A DNA stretch of 64,000 bases from JALOAT01 sp041685115 (lineage in GTDB: Bacteria > Pseudomonadota > Gammaproteobacteria > Thiohalomonadales > Thiohalomonadaceae), in NCBI GenBank assembly GCA_041685115.1, contig JAWLGK010000020.1, positions 1-64,000 of the forward strand. The letters are read 5' to 3'. A program made the position numbers and the translations under genes. The notes beneath the pieces were generated by a model. The model saw nothing but the letters and a program-made list of their open reading frames with translations. It ran no database searches and was not told where the DNA came from. Below, in pieces: positions 1 to 8,181 of the stretch (the stretch's first letter is position 1; every line of letters begins with the position of its first letter).

Positions 1-53
1 TCCGGCATCGGGTTGGGAAAGGTCTCCAGTTCCTTGCTGGGTCGGGTAGGCAT
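1..53 (-). CDS. queF: Partial queF-like gene (7-cyano-7-deazaguanine reductase), N-terminus only
   Basis: Reading leftward from the ATG at 53 gives 17 residues beginning MPTRPSKELETFPNPMP before the window ends. The LETFPNP stretch near the N-terminus resembles short (unimodular) QueF proteins, which reduce preQ0 to preQ1 in queuosine biosynthesis. The gene is divergent from smc and shares an upstream region of about 185 bp with it. The call rests on one short motif and no catalytic residues are in view, so the frame is fairly sure and the name tentative. Confidence 0.5.
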   Translation of the reverse strand, partial: MPTRPSKELETFPNPMP

Positions 54-101
54 GGGTCTCGTCTCTGTGGTAGCTTTTGCGGCCCGTAGTGTAACGAAAA
101 C

Positions 102-138
102 CCCACGGGCATGACACGGACCACAGCACGCCCGTGGG
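102..138. repeat. Inverted repeat in the queF-smc intergenic region
   Basis: The arms CCCACGGGC (102-110) and GCCCGTGGG (130-138) are exact reverse complements, with two more pairs possible inside after one mismatch. The repeat lies between two divergent genes, so it is not at a transcript end. It could be an operator or a degenerate palindromic repeat of the kind scattered through this window. Confidence 0.45.
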
Positions 139-238
139 CAGGGAAGTTCAATATTTACATCCGGTTAAACCCAGTTTCCCGTGGTTCTTAGACCCGGACG
201 GGACCGGTTCGTCCCGAATGCAAGCGGGTACCCGATAG

Positions 239-3200
239 ATGCGCCTTAGCAAGATCAAGCTCGCCGGTTTCAAGTCCTTCGTGGACCCCACCACCATCCC
301 GTTCCCCACCAACCTGGTGGGCATCGTGGGCCCGAACGGCTGCGGCAAGTCCAACACCATCGATGCCGTGCGCTGGGTCATGGGCGAGAGCTCGGCCAAG
401 AACCTGCGCGGCGACTCCATGGCCGACGTGATCTTCAACGGCTCCAATTCGCGCAAACCCGTGGGCCAGGCCTCCATCGAACTCATTTTCGACAACTCCG
501 ACGGCGGGCTCGGCGGCGAATACGCGACCTATGCAGAGATCTCCATCAAGCGCACCGTCACCCGCGACGGCCAGTCCAGCTATTACCTGAACGGCACGCG
601 CTGCCGCCGCCGCGACATCACCGACATCTTTTTGGGCACCGGCCTCGGTCCCCGTTCCTACGCGATCATCGAGCAAGGCACCATCTCGCGCATCATCGAG
701 GCGCGCCCCGAAGAACTGCGCATCTTCCTGGAAGAGGCGGCGGGCATCTCCAAGTACAAGGAGCGCCGCAAGGAAACCGAGCAGCGCATGAACCGCACAC
801 GCGAGAACCTCGATCGCCTCAACGACCTGCGCGAGGAGCTGGACAAGCAGCTCTCGCACCTGCAACGCCAGGCCAAGACCGCCGAGCGCTACAAGGAGCT
901 GAAGCAGGAGGAGCGCCTGCTCAAGGCCCAGCTCCAGGCGCTGCGCTTCGCAGCCCTGGACGCGGAAGGCCAGCAGCACGAATCGCGCATCCGCGAGCAG
1001 GAGACCGCCCTCGAGGCCCAGCTCGCCCGACAGCGCCACGCCGAGGCCGAGACCGAGCGCCAGCGCGAGGAACACGTCGAGGCCACCGAGAGCTTCAACG
1101 AGGTGCAGAGCCGCTTCTACGGCATCGGCGCCGACATCGCGCGCCTGGAGCAGTCCATCCACCACGCCCGCGAGCGTTTCCAGCGCCAGCAGTACGACCT
1201 GGCGCAGGTGGAACGCAGCTGGAACGAGGCCCAGGAACACCTGGATTCGGACCGCCGCAAGATCGAGGAGATCCGCGAGACCCTGATGCAGCTGGAGCCC
1301 GAGGCGGCGCAGGCCCAGGAAGGCGAACAGCTCGCTGCCGCCACCCTGGCGGAGGCCGAGCAGGCCATGCACGACTGGCAGGTGCGTTGGGACGAATTCA
1401 ACCGCAATGCCGCCGAGCCCTCGCAGACCGCGCAGGTGGAACGCGCGCGCATCCAGCACCTGGAGCAGCAGATCACCCAGTTGCAGCAGCGCCTCAAGCG
1501 CATCGACGACGAGAAGGCCGCGCTGGCCCACGGCAACCTGGAAGACGAGCTGGCGCTGCTGCGCGAGCAGGCCGCCGAGAGCGAGCTGACCCGCGCCGGC
1601 CTGGAGGAACAACTGGCCGGTGCGCGTGAACAGATCGCCGCGCAGCGCGAGGCCACCACCCAGACCTCCACCGAACTCGATACCCTGCGCACGCGCCTGC
1701 AGCACCAGCGTGGCCGTCGCGCCTCTCTGGAAGCCCTGCAGCAGGCCGCCCTCGGCAAGCGCCAGGGCGCGGTGAGCGAATGGCTCAAAGGCCACGGCTT
1801 CGGCGAGGCCCGGCGCCTGGCGCAGGGGATCCGCGTCGCGGACGGCTGGGATCGCGCCGTGGAATGCGTGCTCGGCGATCACCTGGAGGCCGTGTGCGTG
1901 AACGGCCTCGACCCGCTGGCCGGGGTGATCGACAGCCTGCAAAAAGGCAGCATCACCTTCTTCGACACCAGCGTGTCGTCATCGGGCGCCGCCGCTTCGG
2001 CGGATCGGTTACTCGCCAAGGTGCAGGCCGACTGGGACCTCGCCCCGCTGCTCGCTGGCGTCCATGCCGTGGACACCCTCAACGAGGCCCTCGCCCTGCG
2101 CCCGCGCCTGGGCGTCGGCGAATCCGTGGTCACCCGCGACGGCCTGTGGCTGGGCGCAGACTGGTTGCGGGTGTCGCGCGAGGCCGACGAGCATGCGGGC
2201 GTGTTGCACCGCGAGCAGGAGTTGAAGCTGCTCGTCGAGGAGATCGCCCAGCTGGAAGAAGCGGTCGCCATGGCCCAGGCGCGCCTCGAAGAGGGCCGTG
2301 AACGCCTGCATGCCCTGGAGGCCGAACGCGACGCCGCCCAGGCGCGCGTCAACGAGGCGGCGCGCCAGCACGGCGAGGTCCAGGCCCAGGTCTCCGGCAG
2401 GCAGGCGCGCCTCGAACAGATCCGCCAGCGCAGTGAGCGCCTCGCCACCGAGGCGGACGAAGTCACCAGCCAGCTCGGCCAGGCCGAGATCGACGCCGAG
2501 GCCGCCCGCTCGCGCCTGCATACGGCGCTCGGCTCCATGGAGGAGCTGGCCGTCCAGCGCGAGGAACTCACGCGCCAGCGCGAGACCCTGCGCGATGCCC
2601 TGGAGCAGGCGCGCCAGCAGGCGCGTAATGAGCGGGAAACTGCCCATCAGGTGGTGCTGCGCATCCAGACCCTGCGCACCGAGCTGTCCTCTACCGAGCA
2701 GGCCCTGGAGCGCATGGATTCCCAGCTGCGCCAGCTGGCCGAGCGCCGCGAGGAATTGCAGGCGGCCCTTGGCGAGGGTGACGAACCCATCCACGCCATG
2801 CAGCAGGAGCTGGAGGAATTCCTTGCCCGGCGCATGGAGGTGGAGCAACAGCTCGCCGATGCGCGCCGGCGCGTCGAAGAGGTGGATCACGCCCTGCGTG
2901 CCCTGGATGCCGAGCGCATCAGTGCCGAGCGCCAGGGCCAGGAGATCCGCTCCACCCTGGAGCGGCTGCGCATGCACTGGCAGGAGATCCACGTGCGCCG
3001 CGAGACCTTGCAGGAAGGCGTCGCAGAGGCCGGTTACGAGATGCAGGCCGTGCTGACTGAGATGCCTGAAGGCGCCGAAATCCCCGCCTGGGAACGCCAG
3101 GTGGAGGACGTGGCCCAGCGCATCAGCCGCCTCGGTCCCATCAACCTGGCGGCCATCGAGGAATACGAGCAGCAGGCCGAGCGTAAGGACTACCTGGACG

Positions 3201-3748
3201 CGCAGAACAAGGACCTCACCGAGGCCCTGGAGACCCTGGAAAACGCCATCCGCAAGATCGACCGCGAGACGCGTACGCGCTTCAGGGAGACCTTCGATAA
3301 GGTGAACAAGGGCTTGCAGGAAAAATTCCCGCGCCTGTTCGGCGGCGGCCACGCCTATCTGGAACTTACCGGCGAGGACCTGCTCGATACCGGTGTGGCG
3401 GTCATGGCCCGCCCGCCTGGCAAGAAGAACAGCACTATCCACCTGCTCTCGGGCGGCGAGAAGGCGCTCACCGCGGTGGCGCTGGTGTTCGCCATTTTCG
3501 AGCTGAATCCGTCACCGTTTTGCATGCTCGACGAGGTGGACGCACCGCTCGACGAGGCCAACGTGGGTCGTTTCTGTAATCTGGTGCGTGAGATGTCGGC
3601 TCAGGTGCAGTTCATTTTCATCACTCACAACAAGGCGACCATGGAACTGGCCACCCACCTGGCCGGCGTGACCATGCACGAGCCCGGTGTGTCGCGCATG
3701 GTGGCGGTCGATGTGGAGCAGGCCATGGAATTGGCCGCAGTCGGTTGA
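239..3748 (+). CDS. smc: Chromosome segregation ATPase SMC
   Basis: A 1169-residue SMC protein, the ATPase core of the condensin-like complex that organises and segregates the chromosome together with ScpA and ScpB, both encoded further right in this window. The N-terminal head has a Walker A motif GPNGCGKS at residues 31-38. Long glutamate/arginine/glutamine-rich coiled coils flank a central hinge at about residues 500-650. The C-terminal head carries the ABC signature LSGGE at 1070-1074, followed by a Walker B motif ending in LDEVDAPLD. Length and architecture match full-length bacterial SMC. The stop codon overlaps the proposed zipA start, indicating an smc-zipA-ligA transcription unit, a common gammaproteobacterial order. 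Confidence 0.97.
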   Translation: MRLSKIKLAGFKSFVDPTTIPFPTNLVGIVGPNGCGKSNTIDAVRWVMGESSAKNLRGDSMADVIFNGSNSRKPVGQASIELIFDNSDGGLGGEYATYAEISIKRTVTRDGQSSYYLNGTRCRRRDITDIFLGTGLGPRSYAIIEQGTISRIIEARPEELRIFLEEAAGISKYKERRKETEQRMNRTRENLDRLNDLREELDKQLSHLQRQAKTAERYKELKQEERLLKAQLQALRFAALDAEGQQHESRIREQETALEAQLARQRHAEAETERQREEHVEATESFNEVQSRFYGIGADIARLEQSIHHARERFQRQQYDLAQVERSWNEAQEHLDSDRRKIEEIRETLMQLEPEAAQAQEGEQLAAATLAEAEQAMHDWQVRWDEFNRNAAEPSQTAQVERARIQHLEQQITQLQQRLKRIDDEKAALAHGNLEDELALLREQAAESELTRAGLEEQLAGAREQIAAQREATTQTSTELDTLRTRLQHQRGRRASLEALQQAALGKRQGAVSEWLKGHGFGEARRLAQGIRVADGWDRAVECVLGDHLEAVCVNGLDPLAGVIDSLQKGSITFFDTSVSSSGAAASADRLLAKVQADWDLAPLLAGVHAVDTLNEALALRPRLGVGESVVTRDGLWLGADWLRVSREADEHAGVLHREQELKLLVEEIAQLEEAVAMAQARLEEGRERLHALEAERDAAQARVNEAARQHGEVQAQVSGRQARLEQIRQRSERLATEADEVTSQLGQAEIDAEAARSRLHTALGSMEELAVQREELTRQRETLRDALEQARQQARNERETAHQVVLRIQTLRTELSSTEQALERMDSQLRQLAERREELQAALGEGDEPIHAMQQELEEFLARRMEVEQQLADARRRVEEVDHALRALDAERISAERQGQEIRSTLERLRMHWQEIHVRRETLQEGVAEAGYEMQAVLTEMPEGAEIPAWERQVEDVAQRISRLGPINLAAIEEYEQQAERKDYLDAQNKDLTEALETLENAIRKIDRETRTRFRETFDKVNKGLQEKFPRLFGGGHAYLELTGEDLLDTGVAVMARPPGKKNSTIHLLSGGEKALTAVALVFAIFELNPSPFCMLDEVDAPLDEANVGRFCNLVREMSAQVQFIFITHNKATMELATHLAGVTMHEPGVSRMVAVDVEQAMELAAVG

Positions 3749-4515
3749 CCGTGGATACGCTGCGCCTCTGGATCCTGCTGGTCGGCCTGCTGTTCATCGC
3801 GGCCGTCTACGGCTGGGGCAAGTATCAGGAACGGCGTGCCGCCCGGCGTGACGGCTTTGAACTGGTGGGCGGTGCGCCGGACGACGTGCCGGAGCCGGAG
3901 CAACCTGGTGATGACGAGGCCTATGACTGGGTGGTGATGCCGCTGCGCGCCCGACGTGATCCAGACCCGGACGAGCTCGCCATCCCCGTGCTGGAGGACG
4001 TGGTTGCACCTGTGCCGCCGGCAAGACCCGTCGCGGTGCCGGAATCCGTCGCCGAACCGGCAAATCCCGAGCCCTCGCCGGAACTCATCGTGGTATTGGG
4101 CGTGGCCGCGCTGCCGGGGCGTGAACTGGCAGGCGCCGAACTGGAGCCGGCGTTCATGAAGGCCGGGCTCCACTACGGCGAGATGAACATCTTCCACGCC
4201 CCGGTAGACCTGGAGCGTCCGGACGGTCCCGCGCTGTTCAGTATCGCCAACATGGTGGAGCCCGGGACCCTCGAGCCCGAGAAGCTCAAGCTGCTCGCCA
4301 CACCCGGACTGTTCGTGTTCACGCGCCTGCCCGGACCGGTGAACGGCGCCGAGACCTTCGAGCACATGCACGCCACGTCGCGATTCCTGGCAAACGCGCT
4401 GGGCGGCCAGGTGTGCGATGAACGCCGCCAGCCGCTCACGCCGGAAAAGGCCGCGGAAATGCGCACCCGCATCGTGTCCACCATCGGCGACGCGGTCGTC
4501 GTTCCCGAAGACTGA
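3745..4515 (+). CDS. zipA: Cell division protein ZipA
   Basis: ZipA tethers FtsZ to the inner membrane at the division site. The protein (256 residues from TTG 3745) starts with one transmembrane segment at about residues 6-24. A proline- and acid-rich linker with many Asp, Glu and Pro follows to about residue 110. The ZipA C-terminal FtsZ-binding domain occupies about 113-250. The TTG overlaps the smc stop, and a GTG at 3751 is an equally possible start two codons later. ZipA occurs almost only in Gammaproteobacteria, which helps place the organism. Confidence 0.93.
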   Translation: MTVDTLRLWILLVGLLFIAAVYGWGKYQERRAARRDGFELVGGAPDDVPEPEQPGDDEAYDWVVMPLRARRDPDPDELAIPVLEDVVAPVPPARPVAVPESVAEPANPEPSPELIVVLGVAALPGRELAGAELEPAFMKAGLHYGEMNIFHAPVDLERPDGPALFSIANMVEPGTLEPEKLKLLATPGLFVFTRLPGPVNGAETFEHMHATSRFLANALGGQVCDERRQPLTPEKAAEMRTRIVSTIGDAVVVPED

Positions 4516-4900
4516 ATGTGATTCCGGACGTGCTGCGGGCCGAGCGTCCCGGCGGTAGTTGAACAACCTGTCGCAGTGTCCGAAAGATCGATCACAGTGT
4601 GTTTCAGTCGGGGTGGCCTCATAAACACCCCTCTCCCTCCGGGCTGTCTCTTGACCACATCTTGCGCGCACACTCCTCTCCCGGAGGGGGAGGGGACAAT
4701 AGGCATGTGCTGACAGTTTTCCGCGAAATACCCGTTGATCGTCCCCTCTCCCCAGGGAGAGGGACAGGGAGAGGGGATAAAATCCGCCACGGGAACTTTA
4801 GGCATGTGCTGACAGTTTTCCGCGAAATACCCGTTGTTCGTCCCCTCTCCCCCAGGGAGAGGGGCAGGGAGAGGGGATAAAATCCGCCACGGGAACTTTT
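4516..4900. repeat. Gene-free spacer with a 99-bp direct repeat and GC-rich inverted repeats
   Basis: No credible gene lies in these 385 bases. Two near-identical direct copies occupy 4701-4799 and 4800-4900. Each begins with aggcatgtgctgacag and ends with gccacgggaactttta, and each contains a polypurine/polypyrimidine inverted repeat built from ccctctccc and gggagaggg. Further upstream, ctccctccggg (about 4643) pairs with cccggaggggga (about 4680). The second copy ends exactly at the ligA start, so the duplication has placed a second copy of the original ligA leader upstream of ligA. Confidence 0.8.
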
Positions 4901-6949
4901 ATGGTCACGAATGAGGATATGAACGCTTCCAGCTCCATCGCCCGGCGCATCGACGAACTGCGCGCGCAGATCCGCCATCACGACCACCTCTACTACGTGC
5001 TCGACACACCGGAGATCCCGGACGCGGAATACGATCGCCTGTTCCGCGAACTGCAGGCCCTTGAGCAGCAGCACCCGGAACTGATCACGCCCGAATCACC
5101 CACCCAGCGCGTGGGCGGCCAGCCGCTCGCGGCCTTTGCGCCGGTGCGTCATGCGGTGCCCATGCTCTCCATCGAGACTGAAACGGACACCAGCGCGGCA
5201 GGCGCGCGGGCCTTCGATCAGCGCGTGCGGCGCGCCTTGCGGCTCGAAGGGGACGCCCCGCCCGTGGAGTACCTGGCCGAACTGAAGTTCGACGGCCTCG
5301 CCATCAACCTGCGCTACGAACATGGCGTGCTGGTGCAGGCGGCCACGCGCGGCGACGGCGAGACCGGCGAGGACGTGACCCTCAACGTGCGCACCGTGCG
5401 CAGCATTCCCCTGCGCCTCGAAGGCAAAGCGCCTGCGCTGCTTGAAGTGCGCGGTGAGGTGTTCATGAGCCGCGCCGACTTCGAGCGCTACAACGAACAA
5501 CAGCGCCGCGCCGGCAGGCCGACCCTGGTGAACCCGCGCAACGGCGCCGCCGGCAGCATCCGCCAGCTGGACCCGCGCGTGGCCGCGCAGCGGCCGCTGT
5601 CGTTCTACGCCTACGGGCTCGGCGAGACCCGGGGCTGGACCATGCCTGTCAGCCACGCGGGCGTGCTCGCGACCCTCGCCGGGCTGGGCGTGCCCGTCTC
5701 CAAACACCACGCGGTGGCGCGCGGCCCCGAGGAACTGGTGGCCTTCCACGACCGGGTCCTCGCCATGCGCGATGCGCTGCCCTTCGACATCGACGGTGTG
5801 GTGTACAAGGTGAACGACCTTGCCACCCAGGCCGCGCTCGGCTTCGTGCATCGCCAGCCGCGCTGGGCGGTGGCGCACAAGTTCCCCGCCCAGGAGGAGA
5901 TTACCGAGCTCCAGGATATCGAGGTGCAGGTGGGGCGCACCGGCAAGCTCACGCCGGTGGCGCGCCTCAGGCCCGTGTTCGTGGGCGGCGTGACGGTGAG
6001 CAACGCCACCCTGCACAACCAGGACGAGATCGAACGTAAGGACGTGCACATCGGCGACACCGTCATCGTGCGCCGCGCCGGCGACGTGATCCCCGAGGTG
6101 GTGGGCGTGGTGGCCGCCCGCCGGCCGCCCGGTGCGCGGCGCTTCCACATGCCGACCTCCTGTCCGGTGTGCGGCTCCGACGTGGTGCGCCTGGAAGGGG
6201 AGGCGGACGCCCGTTGCACGGGCGGCCTGTTCTGCCCGGCGCAGCGCAAGGAGGCCATCAAGCACTTTGCCTCCCGTCGCGCCATGGACATCGAGGGCCT
6301 GGGTGACAAACTTGTGGAGCAACTGGTGGAGCGCGCCCTGGTCAAGGACGTGGCCGATCTCTACGGGCTGGACCACGCGACGTTGGCCGGGCTGGAGCGC
6401 ATGGGCGACAAATCGGCCGAGAACCTGGTGACCGCTATCGGGCACAGCAAGGCCACCACGCTGCCACGGTTCCTCTATGCGCTCGGCATCAAGGACGTGG
6501 GCGAGGCGACCGCACAGACCCTGGCGCGCCACTTCGGCACCCTGCAAGCGCTGATGACGGCCGACCAGGAGCACCTGCAGGAGGTGGCCGATGTGGGGCC
6601 GGTGGTGGCCAAGAGCATCCACAGCTTTTTCGCCGAGGCCCATAATCGGGAGGTCATTGCCAAACTACAGCAGGCCGGCGTGCACTGGCCGGAGGTGGCC
6701 GTGCCGCCGGCGGAACAACTGCCGCTCACCGGCAAGACCTTCGTGCTCACCGGCACCCTCGCGGGCATGACCCGGGACGACGCGAAGGCGCGCCTGGAGG
6801 CGCTGGGGGCGAAGGTCGCGGGCAGCGTGTCGAAAAAAACCGACTTTGTGGTGGCCGGCGAGGCGGCGGGGTCCAAGCTCACCAAGGCGCTGGAACTGGG
6901 GATCAGCGTGCTGGACGAGTCAGGCTTGTCTAGACTGCTCGGTGAGTGA
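4901..6949 (+). CDS. ligA: NAD-dependent DNA ligase LigA
   Basis: LigA seals nicks in duplex DNA using NAD+ during replication and repair. At 682 residues it has the expected length. The adenylated lysine is K129 in the motif KFDG. A four-cysteine zinc finger (C421, C424, C439, C445) has the same spacing as in E. coli LigA. A helix-hairpin-helix region follows, and a C-terminal BRCT domain runs from about residue 605 to the end. ATG 4901 lies directly after the 99-bp repeat with a weak GGGA ribosome site; ATG 4919 (start MNASSS) is the alternative and fits other LigA N-termini. It is the third gene of smc-zipA-ligA. Confidence 0.97.
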   Translation: MVTNEDMNASSSIARRIDELRAQIRHHDHLYYVLDTPEIPDAEYDRLFRELQALEQQHPELITPESPTQRVGGQPLAAFAPVRHAVPMLSIETETDTSAAGARAFDQRVRRALRLEGDAPPVEYLAELKFDGLAINLRYEHGVLVQAATRGDGETGEDVTLNVRTVRSIPLRLEGKAPALLEVRGEVFMSRADFERYNEQQRRAGRPTLVNPRNGAAGSIRQLDPRVAAQRPLSFYAYGLGETRGWTMPVSHAGVLATLAGLGVPVSKHHAVARGPEELVAFHDRVLAMRDALPFDIDGVVYKVNDLATQAALGFVHRQPRWAVAHKFPAQEEITELQDIEVQVGRTGKLTPVARLRPVFVGGVTVSNATLHNQDEIERKDVHIGDTVIVRRAGDVIPEVVGVVAARRPPGARRFHMPTSCPVCGSDVVRLEGEADARCTGGLFCPAQRKEAIKHFASRRAMDIEGLGDKLVEQLVERALVKDVADLYGLDHATLAGLERMGDKSAENLVTAIGHSKATTLPRFLYALGIKDVGEATAQTLARHFGTLQALMTADQEHLQEVADVGPVVAKSIHSFFAEAHNREVIAKLQQAGVHWPEVAVPPAEQLPLTGKTFVLTGTLAGMTRDDAKARLEALGAKVAGSVSKKTDFVVAGEAAGSKLTKALELGISVLDESGLSRLLGE

Positions 6950-7129
6950 AAAACCAAGTTCCGCATGATGTGGAACTGATGGAAACCATCATCATCCAGC
7001 GGGGGCGCTTGCCATGGAATGGCGTCGCAAGGACCGGGACATTCTTTCAGCGCATCCGCTTCGGTCCCTTCCGGGGCCGCCTTGGCCTCGCCTGACCAGC
7101 ACCGGGGCCCGCCCACCCGCGGGGCTCGC

Positions 7130-8032
7130 ATGAAGGCCGCGGTGCTGGGGGCAGGCGGACAGGTCGGCCGGGCGCTGCTTGCCGCCATCCCCACTGGCGT
7201 AGAGGCCGATCCGCTGCCTCACTGTGTGCTCGACATCGCGGACAGCGTGGCCCTCGAAGAAACCCTCGAACGCCTGCAACCGGCGGTGGTGATCAACGCC
7301 GCGGGCTATACCGCGGTGGATCGCGCGGAAGTGGAGCAGGACCTGGCGTTTGCCGCCAATGCGCGTGGTGTGGCGCAGCTGGTGCAGGCCTGCGCCCGGC
7401 GCCGCATCCGGCTGGTGCATTTGTCAACGGACCACGTGTTCGACGGCAAGGCGTCGCGGCCCTACGGCACGGCCGATGCGTGTACCCCGATCAATTTCTA
7501 CGGTTTCAGCAAGCTGGCCGGGGAGCGTGCGGTGACGGCGTATCCCGACGCCGTGGTGGTACGCACCTCACGCATCTACTCGCGCCTCGGGCGCAATTTC
7601 GTGCGGGCGGTAGTCGAACGGTACCGAGAGGCGCGCACCGTGCACGCGGTGCGCGACCAGTTCGCCGCCCCGACCTCGGCCCCCTGTCTGGCGCGCTACC
7701 TGTGGCGCGTCGCCCTGCGCCCGGAGATCACCGGTGTGCGGCACTGGACCGATGCAGGGGAGGCCAGTTGGTACGACTGGGCCCGCGCCATTCGCATCGA
7801 GGCCATGGCACTGGGACTGCTGGAGCATGCCACGGAGCCCATCCCGGTGAAATCCGTCGATTATCCGACCGCCGCACAACGCCCCTGCTACAGCGTGCTG
7901 GACACCGAACGCAGCGCCTGTGAAATCGATTTGGAACCGCTGCCGTGGCGCACCGGCCTGCGCGCGGTGCTCGTGCAGATGCAGCATGAATCCCGCTCCC
8001 CCGATGGGGCGGGCCTGCTTGGCCGGTCATGA
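7130..8032 (+). CDS. rmlD: dTDP-4-dehydrorhamnose reductase-like NAD(P)-dependent reductase
   Basis: A short-chain dehydrogenase-type sugar-nucleotide reductase of about 300 residues. RmlD makes dTDP-L-rhamnose, a precursor of O-antigen and other surface glycans. The nucleotide-binding loop GAGGQVG is at residues 7-13. A NAAGYTAVDRAE segment typical of RmlD follows, and the catalytic Tyr124 and Lys128 sit in YGFSK. ATG 7130 was chosen because the Rossmann fold begins at once; the frame stays open upstream to 7019 but has no domain content. rmlA, rmlB and rmlC are not nearby, so the physiological substrate is inferred from family only. Confidence 0.85.
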   Translation: MKAAVLGAGGQVGRALLAAIPTGVEADPLPHCVLDIADSVALEETLERLQPAVVINAAGYTAVDRAEVEQDLAFAANARGVAQLVQACARRRIRLVHLSTDHVFDGKASRPYGTADACTPINFYGFSKLAGERAVTAYPDAVVVRTSRIYSRLGRNFVRAVVERYREARTVHAVRDQFAAPTSAPCLARYLWRVALRPEITGVRHWTDAGEASWYDWARAIRIEAMALGLLEHATEPIPVKSVDYPTAAQRPCYSVLDTERSACEIDLEPLPWRTGLRAVLVQMQHESRSPDGAGLLGRS

Positions 8033-8181
8033 GGGAAGGACGTGGTGGTCTCGTCATCCCGGCGCACGCGCACGCCGGAATCCATCTTCTTCTCGTGCAA
8101 GAGAGTGGACCCCGGCCTTCGCCGGGGTGACGTCCGCGGGTTCGGTAGACCGGCCTTCGCCACAGGCCGGTCTTTCAACCA
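8033..8181. repeat. Intergenic palindromic repeat of the catccc...ccggggtgac type
   Basis: Between the convergent rmlD-like and chemoreceptor genes lies an element beginning tcatcccggcgcacgcgcac (about 8055) and ending ccccggccttcgccggggtg (about 8111-8130). The second half is itself a hairpin. A similar relic, ccggctttcgccggggtgac, occurs at about 31926. Such elements are usual in gammaproteobacterial spacers. No gene is present here. Confidence 0.65.
8147..8175. terminator. Hairpin terminator between convergent genes
   Basis: AGACCGGCC (8147-8155) and GGCCGGTCT (8165-8173) form a perfect 9-bp stem with a 9-nt loop, followed by TT on the plus strand. It lies just past rmlD and just before the stop of the leftward chemoreceptor gene, so it could serve either transcript. 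The T run is short, so termination efficiency is uncertain. Confidence 0.6.

Noticed and set aside
188..3442. Long antisense frames opposite smc (for example 188-1942 and 2009-3442 on the minus strand)
   Set aside because: They are shadows of a GC-rich coding gene, with biased Gly/Ala/Leu/His composition and no domain; the smc frame explains the region.
6979..7095. 38-codon open frame METIIIQRGR... between ligA and the rmlD-like gene
   Set aside because: No ribosome site, no family resemblance and an arginine-rich composition typical of random GC-rich frames.
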